NCBI RefSeq assembly: GCF_009832905.1
Contig: NZ_CP047135.1
Coordinates: forward strand, 2,520,001 to 2,584,000
Reading direction: 5' to 3'
Source of the DNA: Stenotrophomonas sp. 364
Lineage (GTDB): Bacteria; Pseudomonadota; Gammaproteobacteria; Xanthomonadales; Xanthomonadaceae
DNA length: 64,000 nucleotides
A program made the translations under genes and the position numbers. Positions 57,391-64,000 of this stretch are shown here, in pieces; position 1 is the first letter of the stretch; every line of letters starts with the position of its first letter. A model generated the notes under the pieces. The model searched no databases. It was not told where the DNA came from and was given only the letters and a program-made list of their open reading frames with translations.

Positions 57391-57834
57391 ATGTCCGCTT
57401 CTCCCCGCGTTCCTTATTTCCGCCTGGCCAATGAGGCCATCAAGGGCCTGCTGGCCACCAGCAAGGTCGTGCATGACAGTTCGATCGACCCGACGTTGAT
57501 GGAGCTGGTGTTCCTGCGCGTGTCGCAGATCAATGGCTGCGGTTACTGCATGGACATGCACGGCACCGCGCTGCGCAAGGGCGGTATCGAGCCGCGCAAG
57601 CTGGACACGCTGCCGGCGTGGCACGAAAGCCGTTTCTTCGAGGCCCGCGAGCGCGCCGCGCTGGGCTGGGCCGAAGCACTGACCCGCCTGCCCGACGGCG
57701 CGCCCTCGGACGCGGCGTTCGATGCGCTGGCACCGCACTTCGATGAAAAGGGCATCAGCGACCTGAGCGTCGGCGTGGCCGTGATCAATGCCTGGAACCG
57801 TCTGGGCGCGGGGCTGTTGCCGCCGCTGCCGTAA
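57391..57834 (+). CDS. Carboxymuconolactone-decarboxylase/AhpD-like protein, ECF41 partner
   Basis: The 147-residue protein has the CMD/AhpD core with the redox motif CGYC followed by MDMH (INGCGYCMDMHGTALRKGGI), plus the helical surround LMELVFLRVSQINGC and LSVGVAVINAWNRLGAGL. Members with CxxC-H act as alkylhydroperoxidase-type or redox enzymes, and the true substrate of ECF41-linked ones is unsettled. The start at 57391 (MSASPRVPYF) is chosen because GGAG lies about eight bases upstream; an ATG at 57379 would add four residues. Confidence 0.88.
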   Translation: MSASPRVPYFRLANEAIKGLLATSKVVHDSSIDPTLMELVFLRVSQINGCGYCMDMHGTALRKGGIEPRKLDTLPAWHESRFFEARERAALGWAEALTRLPDGAPSDAAFDALAPHFDEKGISDLSVGVAVINAWNRLGAGLLPPLP

Positions 57835-57876
57835 CCCGGCACATCCATCCCGCCCGGTAGCGCCGTGCTGCTGTGT

Positions 57877-57901
57877 GCCGACCAACGGTCGGCACCTACC
57901 G
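57877..57901. repeat. SMAG palindrome
   Basis: GTGCCGACCAACGGTCGGCAC followed by CTAC lies between the AhpD-like gene and the ABC exporter gene. Confidence 0.7.
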
Positions 57902-57983
57902 GTTGGGATGGGTGCGGCTTTGGTGTCATGGCATGCAACGCATTCATCCCTCCGCCACGGCGCGGGCGCGCACAATACCGCCC

Positions 57984-59855
57984 ATGCCTGCCTCCCCCGC
58001 TGCCGGTGCGCCCGGCCAGAAGAATCCCAGCCTGCGCGAACGTTTCCAGGCGATGCGCAACCTGCCCCCGTTCCTGCGCCAGGTGTGGCAGACAAGCCCC
58101 GCCCTGGCCAGCGCCAGCCTGGGCCTGCGCCTGATCCGTGCGTTGCTGCCGGTGGCGATGTTGTACGTGGGCAAATTGATCATCGACGCGGCCCTGCACC
58201 TGAGCCAGCACGAGGCCGGCTTCCCGCCGTTCGGCGAGGCGTTGTCCAGCGGCCTGCTCAACCCCTTGCTCGGTCTGCTGGCGCTGGAGTTCGGCCTGGC
58301 GATCGTCTCCGATCTGCTGGGCCGCGCGGTCAACTACGCCGACAGCCTGCTCTCGGAACTGTTTACCAACGTCACCAGCGTGCGGCTGATGGAACATGCC
58401 GCCGAGCTGGACCTGGAAGATTTCGAAGACCCCGACCTGCAGGACAAACTGGACCGCGCGCGGCGCCAGACCATGGGCCGGATGAACCTGATGAGCCAGC
58501 TGTTCGGCCAGGTGCAGGACGCCATCACCGTGGCCAGCCTGGCGGTGGGCCTGCTGGTGTACGCGCCGTGGCTGATCCTGTTGCTGGCCGTCGCGCTGGT
58601 GCCGGCTTTCATCGGCGAATCGCATTTCAACGCGGCCGGTTACTCGCTCAATTTCCAGTGGACGCCCGAACGCCGCCAGCTGGACTACCTGCGCCAGATC
58701 GGGGCCAGCGTGGAAACCGCCAAGGAGGTGAAGATCTTCAACCTCCACCGGTTCCTGATCGAGCGCTACAAGTACCTGGCCGACAAGTTCTTCCACGCCA
58801 ACCGCGCACTGGCGCGCAAGCGTGCGTTCTGGGGCACGCTGCTGGCCGCGCTGGGCACACTGGGCTACTACACCGCCTACGCCTACATCGCCTGGCGCAC
58901 TGTGCGCGGCGACTTCTCCATCGGCGACCTCACCTTCCTGGCTGGGAGCTTCCTGCGCCTGCGCCAGCTGCTGGAGGGCCTGCTGATCGGGTTCTCGCAG
59001 GTGGCCGGCCAGGCGCTGTACCTGGACGACCTGTTCTCGTTCTTCCAGATCCAGCCCGAAATCCACTCGCGTACCGACGCCGTGGCGATCCCGCAGCCGA
59101 TCACCCAGGGCTTTGTGTTCGAGAACGTCGGCTTCCGCTACCCCGATGCCGAATCGTGGGCGGTGCGCCACCTGGACTTCGAATTGCGTGCCGGCGAAGT
59201 GCTGGCCCTGGTGGGCGAAAACGGGGCCGGCAAGACCACCTTGGTGAAGCTGCTGGCGCGCCTGTACGACCCCGACGAGGGCCGCATCCTGCTCGACGGG
59301 CGTGACCTGCGCGACTACGACCTGGACGACCTGCGCGCCAACATGGGGGTGATCTTCCAGGACTTCGTGCGCTACAACCTGAGCGCAGGCGAGAACATCG
59401 GCGTGGGCCTGGTCGAGGCGATGACCGACGATGCACGCATACGCGATGCCGCCCGCCGCGGCATGGCCGACGAGGTCATCAACGCGCTGCCCAACGGCTA
59501 CGAACAGCTGATCGGCCGCCGCTTCAAACAGGGCGTGGATCTGTCCGGCGGGCAGTGGCAGAAGATCGCCATCGCGCGGGCCTACATGCGCGACGCGCAG
59601 GTGATGATTCTGGATGAGCCCACCGCCGCGCTGGACGCGCGCAGCGAATTCGAGGTATTCCAGCGCTTCAAGGAACTGTCCGACAACCGCACCGCGGTGT
59701 TGATCTCCCACCGGTTCTCGTCAGTGCGCATGGCCGACCGCATCCTGGTGCTGGCCGACGGCCGGATCGAGGCCAGCGGCACCCATGCCGAGCTGATGAC
59801 CCAGGGCGGCCGCTATGCCGAACTGTTCGAGCTGCAGGCCGCTGGTTACCGCTGA
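57984..59855 (+). CDS. ABC exporter with fused membrane and ATPase domains
   Basis: The 623-residue half-transporter has a six-helix exporter domain (about residues 50-330; LGLRLIRALLPVAMLYVGKL, LVYAPWLILLLAVALVPAFI, KRAFWGTLLAALGTLGYYTA). The ATPase has Walker A LVGENGAGKTTLVKLLA, Q-loop MGVIFQDFVRYNLS, signature DLSGGQWQKIAIARAYMR, Walker B VMILDEPTAALDARSEFE and switch His VLISHRFSSVR. It belongs to the ABCB-like lipid/peptide/drug exporters and would function as a homodimer. Substrate not evident. The start at 57984 (MPASPAAGAPGQ) gives a 25-residue cytoplasmic lead. Confidence 0.93.
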   Translation: MPASPAAGAPGQKNPSLRERFQAMRNLPPFLRQVWQTSPALASASLGLRLIRALLPVAMLYVGKLIIDAALHLSQHEAGFPPFGEALSSGLLNPLLGLLALEFGLAIVSDLLGRAVNYADSLLSELFTNVTSVRLMEHAAELDLEDFEDPDLQDKLDRARRQTMGRMNLMSQLFGQVQDAITVASLAVGLLVYAPWLILLLAVALVPAFIGESHFNAAGYSLNFQWTPERRQLDYLRQIGASVETAKEVKIFNLHRFLIERYKYLADKFFHANRALARKRAFWGTLLAALGTLGYYTAYAYIAWRTVRGDFSIGDLTFLAGSFLRLRQLLEGLLIGFSQVAGQALYLDDLFSFFQIQPEIHSRTDAVAIPQPITQGFVFENVGFRYPDAESWAVRHLDFELRAGEVLALVGENGAGKTTLVKLLARLYDPDEGRILLDGRDLRDYDLDDLRANMGVIFQDFVRYNLSAGENIGVGLVEAMTDDARIRDAARRGMADEVINALPNGYEQLIGRRFKQGVDLSGGQWQKIAIARAYMRDAQVMILDEPTAALDARSEFEVFQRFKELSDNRTAVLISHRFSSVRMADRILVLADGRIEASGTHAELMTQGGRYAELFELQAAGYR

Positions 59856-59887
59856 AACCCCCTTCCCCCGCCGCTTCCCGGCCAGTC

Positions 59888-59915
59888 AATGAGAATTTAT
59901 CTCATTTGAGATAAA
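59888..59915 (+). promoter_or_regulatory. Overlapping palindromes upstream of the ferredoxin-NADP reductase gene
   Basis: Two perfect inverted repeats share half-sites: AATGAGA-N5-TCTCATT (59888-59906) and TTTATCTCA-TT-TGAGATAAA (59896-59915). They give three alternating TGAGA/TCTCA boxes. The AT-rich overlapping array 35 bp before the ATG looks like a Fur-type or other repressor operator. The regulator is not identified. Confidence 0.55.
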
Positions 59916-59949
59916 CTGGGCGGGACAAAACAGATCAGACCCCACCCCC

Positions 59950-60729
59950 ATGTCTTCCGCTTTCGGCGCCGAAACGGTGCTCGAGGTCCGTCACTGGACC
60001 GACGCCTACTTCAGTTTCACCACGACCCGCGACAGCGGTTTCCGCTTCGAGAATGGCCAGTTCGTGATGATCGGCCTGGAAACCGAAACGCGGCCGCTAC
60101 TGCGTGCCTATTCGATCGCCAGCGCCAACTGGGAAGAGAACCTGGAGTTCTTCAGCATCAAGGTACAGGACGGCCCGCTGACCTCGCGCCTGCAGCACAT
60201 CCAGCCCGGCGACAAGGTGCTGGTCGGCAAGAAGCCCACCGGCACCCTGGTGATCAGCGACCTGCACCCGGGCAAGCACCTGTACCTGCTGGGCACCGGC
60301 ACCGGCCTGGCGCCGTGGCTGTCGGTGATCAAGGACCCGGAAACCTACGAACGCTTCGACAAGGTGATCCTCACCCACGGCGTGCGTTACGAAAAGGACC
60401 TGGCCTACCGCGACCTGTTCGAGAAGGAACTGCGCGAGCACGAGTTTCTCGGCGAGATGATCGGCGACAAGCTGCTGTACTACCCGGCCGTCACCCGTGA
60501 GGCGTTCCCCAACCAGGGCCGCCTGACCTCGCTGATGGAAAGCGGCGAGATGCAGAAGACCCTCGGCCTGCCGCCGCTGGACCCGGAAAACGACCGCGCC
60601 ATGATCTGCGGCAGCCCGCAGATGCTGGCCGACCTGCGCACCGTGCTGGACAGCCGAGGCTTCCAGACCTCGCCGCGCATCGGCACCCCCGGCCACTACG
60701 TGTTCGAGCGCGCGTTCGTCGAGAAGTAA
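59950..60729 (+). CDS. fpr: Ferredoxin/flavodoxin-NADP+ reductase
   Basis: The 259-residue flavoprotein transfers electrons between NADPH and ferredoxin or flavodoxin. The FAD-binding region has LLRAYSIASANWEENLEFFS, the NADP region LYLLGTGTGLAPWLSVIKDP, and AMICGSPQMLADLRTVLDSR followed by the C-terminal FERAFVEK. This matches the bacterial subclass of E. coli Fpr (248 residues). It supports iron-sulfur and redox homeostasis, consistent with the palindromic operator upstream. Confidence 0.94.
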   Translation: MSSAFGAETVLEVRHWTDAYFSFTTTRDSGFRFENGQFVMIGLETETRPLLRAYSIASANWEENLEFFSIKVQDGPLTSRLQHIQPGDKVLVGKKPTGTLVISDLHPGKHLYLLGTGTGLAPWLSVIKDPETYERFDKVILTHGVRYEKDLAYRDLFEKELREHEFLGEMIGDKLLYYPAVTREAFPNQGRLTSLMESGEMQKTLGLPPLDPENDRAMICGSPQMLADLRTVLDSRGFQTSPRIGTPGHYVFERAFVEK

Positions 60730-60733
60730 CCGC

Positions 60734-61040
60734 GGCGCCGGGCTCCGCCCGGCTGATCAAGCTGCGCCAACCCGTAGAGCCGGGCTCTGCCCGGCTGATC
60801 GACCAACCTGCGCGCCAGCCGGGCAGAGCCCGGCTCTACGGGGCTGATGCGCCAACCGGCGCGCTAGCCGGGCGGAGCCCGGCTCTACGGGGCTGATGCG
60901 CCAACCGGCGCGCTAGCCGGGCAGAGCCCGGCTCTACGGGCTGATTCGCCAACCTGCGCGCCAGCCGGGCAGAGCCCGGCTCTACGGGCTGATTCGACGA
61001 TCGCGGCCCTGCCGGGTAGAGCCGACCGTTGGTCAGCTCC
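60734..61040. repeat. Cluster of seven SMAG-type palindromes, four in tandem at 48-49 bp
   Basis: GCCGGGCTCCGCCCGGC (60736), GTAGAGCCGGGCTCTGCCCG (60773) and then four inverted copies of AGCCGGGCAGAGCCCGGCT with TCTACGGG start at 60817, 60866, 60915 and 60963. They are followed by GTAGAGCCGACCGTTGGTCA (61017). The four inner copies, with GCTGAT and CGCCAACC between them, are near-identical tandem units. The following 350 bp to 61391 contains no gene or repeat that I can see. Confidence 0.8.
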
Positions 61041-61391
61041 CGCGATCAGAGCGTCCCCTGGCGCCCGGGCACTCCCGGCGCCATGCGCCGGAGATGGACC
61101 GTTGCAGGTCGTCACGTGCACATTTTCGTCTCCGCACGGAACCGGCCCACGCGCATCGCCAGCTGCATGCGTCACCCGCGCCTGACCGATGCTCGACCGA
61201 CCTGGCGGCATCCGCCCCGCGCCAGAACCCGGACGCGCCAAGGTTTGCGCCGGGCAACAGGCCCGCTGCGACACCTCGGGCGGGCCGTACACGCCACCAC
61301 CAGCCGCGCGGCGAAGGGCCGCCACCTAGACTGCATGGGCTGTTTTCTGCGGCGACCACAGCACGCCGCCCCCACGCATGAGACATCCCCC

Positions 61392-61637
61392 TTGAAGAAG
61401 TATCTGCTCCCCGCATTGCTGGTGTCCCTGTCCACGATGGCCGCTGCATCGGCGGCACAGGCGGCGTCGTTCACCTGCTCGGCCAAGATCAGCCCGTCGG
61501 GCAATGGCGGCAGCCTGTTCTTCAGCCCGTCCATCAGCGCACCGGACGTCGGCGCCGCGGAGGCACAGTTCATCGCCGTGATCGCATCGCTGCCGGGCCG
61601 CTTCCGCTACAACAGCCTGAAGTGCACGGAAAACTGA
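61392..61637 (+). CDS. Small secreted protein of unknown function
   Basis: The product, read from TTG at 61392, is 81 residues. A signal peptide (KKYLLPALLVSLSTMAAASA, then AQA) is followed by a mature part of about 57 residues with two Cys residues (SFTCSAKISPSGNGGSLFFS and LKCTEN) that probably form one disulfide. The TTG start is inferred because the signal peptide begins there and no ATG or GTG fits; the ribosome binding site is weak. No family recognised. Confidence 0.6.
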   Translation: MKKYLLPALLVSLSTMAAASAAQAASFTCSAKISPSGNGGSLFFSPSISAPDVGAAEAQFIAVIASLPGRFRYNSLKCTEN

Positions 61638-61810
61638 TCCGGCGCCTCTACGCTTGATACAGGCAGCAGCATCGCGCAAGCGCGCTGCTGTTCTGCTCTT
61701 CCGCCGCCCGGCCGGCGCTCACTGCAGGCCAGCGGCAGCCCGGCAACGGCTGGGGACAGCTGGGGTATAGTCGACCGCAGCCCGGCGTCTGCCCGGCGCT
61801 CAACGGAGCC

Positions 61811-62362
61811 ATGCCGATGATCAGGACGATCCGCCCCGCCCTCGCCTGCCTGCTGCTCGCCATGAGCCTGGCCGCCAGCGCCGCCGCGCCCGCAACGGCC
61901 TCACCGAAAGCCGGCGATACCCCGCCGCAGATCCTGGGCAAGGACCGCAATGGCGACGTGGTCGACCTGGCCCGCCAGCGCGGCAAGATCGTCATCGTCA
62001 CCTTCTGGGCCTCGTGGTGCGGCCCGTGCCGCAAGGAACTGCCGATCCTGGGCCAACTGCAGAAGGTCATCGGGCATGACGCACTGCAGGTCTACGCGGT
62101 GAACCTGAAGGAACCGCGCGCCGATTTCGTCGCCATCGCCCGCAGCCGCAACGCCCCGCCGCTGGATTACATCCACGATGCCAAGGGCGTGGTCAGCGAC
62201 CAGTACGGCATCCAGACCATCCCGCACATGTTCATCATCGGCCACGACGGCAGCATCGCCCGCGTGCATCGCGGCTATTCCGAGCAGAGCCTGCCGAACA
62301 TCGTCGACGACATCCTCGCCCTGCTGCCCGAAGATGTGCGCAACCGCCAGGCCGGCGGCTGA
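61811..62362 (+). CDS. TlpA/ResA-like exported thioredoxin
   Basis: The 183-residue precursor has a signal peptide (ALACLLLAMSLAASAAA) and a thioredoxin domain with the active site WASWCGPCRKELPIL, cis-Pro loop GIQTIPHMFIIGHDG and the AlkA/TlpA-type inserted region (DALQVYAVNLKEPRADFVAI). It would reduce disulfides in the periplasm, as in cytochrome c maturation or stress repair. A second ATG at 61817 sits at a better distance from GGAG, so the true start may be there (181 residues). Confidence 0.88.
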   Translation: MPMIRTIRPALACLLLAMSLAASAAAPATASPKAGDTPPQILGKDRNGDVVDLARQRGKIVIVTFWASWCGPCRKELPILGQLQKVIGHDALQVYAVNLKEPRADFVAIARSRNAPPLDYIHDAKGVVSDQYGIQTIPHMFIIGHDGSIARVHRGYSEQSLPNIVDDILALLPEDVRNRQAGG

Positions 62363-62376
62363 TTTCCCCCGGCCGC

Positions 62377-62454
62377 GGTAGAGCCACGCCATGCGTGGCT
62401 GGGACATGTGGCCCTCCCGTAATGCGAGGAGCCGGCCAGCGGCCGGCACTACCG
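62377..62454. repeat. Two SMAG-type palindromes
   Basis: GTAGAGCCACGCCATGCGTG begins near 62377, and GAGCCGGCCAGCGGCCGGCAC with TACC ends near 62454. They lie between the thioredoxin and glutathione peroxidase genes, which converge here. Confidence 0.65.
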
Positions 62455-62474
62455 GGACGCAGTGCCGGCCGGTA

Positions 62475-62960
62475 TCAGCCAGCCAGCGCGGCTTCGATAT
62501 CGCCGCGCAGCGACGCGGGGGTGTCGGTCGGCGCATAGCGCTGCAGCACCTGGCCATTGCGGCCGATCAGGAACTTGCTGAAATTCCACTTGATCCCGCG
62601 CGTGCCCAGCAGCCCGGACTTCTCCGCCTTCAGCCACTGCCACAGCGGGTGCGCGCCGTCGCCGTTGACCTCCACCTTGTCCGACAGCGGGAAATCCACC
62701 GCGTAGGTCAGCGAACAGAAACTGCGGATCTCCTCGGCGTTGCCCGGCTCCTGGTGACCGAACTGGTCGCACGGGAACCCGATCACCACCAGCCCGCGCG
62801 CGGCGTACTCCCGCCACAACGCCTCCAGCCCTTCGTACTGCGGGGTAAACCCACACTTGCTGGCCACGTTCACCACCAGCAACACCTTGCCCCGGTACTG
62901 CTCCAGCGCCTGCGGCTGGCCGTTGAGGTCCACGAACGAGAAATCGAAGGCGGTGGTCAT
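62475..62960 (-). CDS. Cytosolic glutathione-peroxidase-family protein
   Basis: The 161-residue protein MTTAFDFSFVDLNGQPQALE has the GPx active-site Cys in NVASKCGFTPQYEGL, FPCDQFGHQEPG and IKWNFSKFLIGRNG. There is no signal peptide, unlike the copy at 16682-17290. It likely reduces peroxides with thioredoxin or glutathione in the cytosol. AGGAG precedes the start at 62960. Confidence 0.93.
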   Translation of the reverse strand: MTTAFDFSFVDLNGQPQALEQYRGKVLLVVNVASKCGFTPQYEGLEALWREYAARGLVVIGFPCDQFGHQEPGNAEEIRSFCSLTYAVDFPLSDKVEVNGDGAHPLWQWLKAEKSGLLGTRGIKWNFSKFLIGRNGQVLQRYAPTDTPASLRGDIEAALAG

Positions 62961-63025
62961 GGCCGGGCTCCTGCGCAAAAACCCATCTTAGCGCCGTGAT
63001 CAGGATGAACGTGGCAGCGGGCCGT

Positions 63026-63036
63026 GGGGGGGGGGG
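63026..63036. repeat. G11 homopolymer tract
   Basis: Eleven consecutive G residues lie 66 bp upstream of the minus-strand glutathione peroxidase start, within the likely promoter or leader region. Confidence 0.8.
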
Positions 63037-63060
63037 TGCTGGCGCGGTGGGGTTGATGGG

Positions 63061-63086
63061 GAGCCGGCCAGCGGCCGGCACTACCC
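63061..63086. repeat. SMAG palindrome
   Basis: AGCCGGCCAGCGGCCGGCAC followed by CTACC lies between the G11 tract and hairpin element E2. Confidence 0.65.
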
Positions 63087-63124
63087 TCTGATGCGGCACT
63101 CGGCGATGCGCCGACCAAGTGTCC

Positions 63125-63234
63125 CGCGCGGGGCGGGTGGGGGTTGGCGGGGCCGTTGGGCGCCATGGATGGCGCCCACGAGCCTACAGGGATGTACTTG
63201 CAGCGTGCCCCGCGAACCCCCACCCGCCCCGCGC
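63125..63234. repeat. Hairpin element E2 (27-28-bp GC-rich arms, ATGGAT core)
   Basis: The arms 63125-63152 and 63208-63234 pair over about 27 bp (GCGCGGGGCGGGTGGGGGTT and its complement, one mismatch). The core contains a nested hairpin GGCGCC-ATGGAT-GGCGCC, then GAGCCTACAGGGATGTACTT and GCAGCGTG. It has the same length and core plan as element E1 at 27205-27313, with unrelated arms. It lies upstream of the M3 peptidase gene. Confidence 0.82.
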
Positions 63235-63349
63235 ACGTGGGACTCCGACCGCCGCCTTCCGCTCCACGCGTTCAACATGCCTTTCGACACAAGCCCCACC
63301 CCGTCCCCCCGGGTTACCCTCGGGCACTTGTCTGACCGGAGAATTCCCC

Positions 63350-64000
63350 TTGACCACCCGTCTTGCCCTTGCCGTCGCCGTGACCCTCGGCCTTGCCCTG
63401 CCTGCCTATTCCGCCGTCGCCGCCACCCCCGCCGCCGCGAACGCCCAGCAGGCCAACCCGTTCTTCGCCGACAGCCCGCTGCCGCTGCATTACCCGCAGT
63501 TCGACAAGATCAAGGACAGCGACTTCGCCCCCGCCTTCGACGCCGGCATGGACCAGCAGCTCAAGGAAGTGGAGGCCATCGCCAACAACAAGGCCAAGCC
63601 CACCTTCGACAACACCCTCATCGCCCTGGAAAAGAGCGGTGACACCCTGGATCGCGCAACGACCGTCTTCTTCAGCCTGGTCGGCGCCGACACCAACGAC
63701 ACCCGCAAAAAGCTCCAGGCCGACTATTCCGCCAAATTTGCCGCCCACAGCGACGCCATCGCCCTCAACGGCAAGCTGTTCGCCCGCATCCAGACCCTGT
63801 ACGACACCCGCGCCCAGCTCGGCCTCGACGCCGAAGGCGTGCGCCTGGTCGAAAAGTATTACGAAAGCTACGTCCGCGCCGGCGCCAAGCTCAACGATGC
63901 CGACAAGACCAAGCTCAAGGCCATGAACGCCGAGCTGGCCAACCTCGGCACCACCTTCAGCCAGAACGTGCAGAACGAGGTGAATGCCTCGGCCGTCGTC
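63350..64000 (+). CDS. M3-family peptidase (Dcp/oligopeptidase A type), 5' part
   Basis: 217 codons are present and the frame runs off the window. The start is TTG at 63350, with GGAG eight bases upstream and no in-frame ATG near it. A signal peptide (TRLALAVAVTLGLALPAYSA, then VAA) is followed by the N-terminal region NPFFADSPLPLHYPQFDKIK, PTFDNTLIALEKSGDTLDRA, and LGTTFSQNVQNEVNA, as in exported M3 peptidyl-dipeptidases. The HExxH zinc motif lies beyond the window, so activity cannot be confirmed here. Confidence 0.87.
   Translation, partial: MTTRLALAVAVTLGLALPAYSAVAATPAAANAQQANPFFADSPLPLHYPQFDKIKDSDFAPAFDAGMDQQLKEVEAIANNKAKPTFDNTLIALEKSGDTLDRATTVFFSLVGADTNDTRKKLQADYSAKFAAHSDAIALNGKLFARIQTLYDTRAQLGLDAEGVRLVEKYYESYVRAGAKLNDADKTKLKAMNAELANLGTTFSQNVQNEVNASAVV

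Noticed and set aside
61030..61391. Possible coding region or small RNA upstream of the small secreted protein
   Set aside because: Open frames here are Arg/Pro-rich with no ribosome binding site, and no terminator-like hairpin or repeat marks a discrete RNA.

Overview
The window is a high-GC, gene-dense stretch of a gammaproteobacterial chromosome, most likely Stenotrophomonas or a close relative in the Xanthomonadaceae. The grounds are the many intergenic GTAG-headed palindromes (for example GTAGAGCCGACCGTTGGTCG), which match the SMAG/REP repeats described in S. maltophilia, together with a metH split into two genes, an ArsR-methyltransferase fusion beside metH, a YtrA-type GntR operon and the mix of housekeeping genes. 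I saw no rRNA, tRNA, CRISPR array, prophage or insertion sequence. The content is mostly core genome, and the unusual material lies in the intergenic DNA and a few operons.

Layout. 1-3306: end of an RND adaptor gene and a complete RND pump. 3550-5155 (minus): small membrane protein and acyl-CoA dehydrogenase. 5304-10093: ArsR-methyltransferase regulator followed by the two halves of cobalamin-dependent methionine synthase. 10184-12786: MFS transporter and secreted amidohydrolase. 12787-13284: two long hairpin elements sharing a core. 13285-17290 (minus): DUF2058, SlyX, UDP-glucose dehydrogenase, FKBP isomerase, secreted glutathione peroxidase. 17636-22270: a YtrA-type GntR regulator, ABC transporter, GSGD-repeat protein and lipoproteins behind one promoter with an overlapping palindrome. 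22500-26930: fumC (minus), CorC-like protein, purB. 27205-29858: a hairpin element, a RoxA-like cupin oxygenase and a GNAT fusion. 30044-35697: sucA-sucB-lpdA.

35922-40028 (minus): YwqG protein, two small envelope proteins, DnaB and an FMN reductase. 40222-44448 (minus): a fused E1 alpha-beta 2-oxoacid dehydrogenase coupled to an asparagine-synthetase-like amidotransferase. 44542-47193: GNAT, glycine-zipper protein, small membrane protein and TatD. 47235-48165: seven tandem units of about 135 bp built of paired palindromes. 48158-54659: TcdA, cytochrome c, glycine-zipper lipoprotein, cold-shock protein, DUF456, phospholipase A, ArsC-like protein, Cys-rich lipoprotein, GST and LysE. 54772-56289 (minus): class I fumarase. 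56424-57834: an ECF41 sigma factor and an AhpD-like protein, each with a match to the ECF41 promoter. 57984-63349: ABC exporter, ferredoxin-NADP reductase, palindrome cluster, small secreted protein, TlpA-like thioredoxin and a second glutathione peroxidase. 63350 onward: start of an M3 peptidase.

Main leads: the self-contained ECF41 circuit with two promoter matches; two families of intergenic hairpins that keep a constant core while the paired arms change completely; the 135-bp palindrome array; the stand-alone fused E1/amidotransferase pair; and concentric or overlapping palindromes in front of the metH operon, the YtrA operon, the cold-shock gene and fpr.
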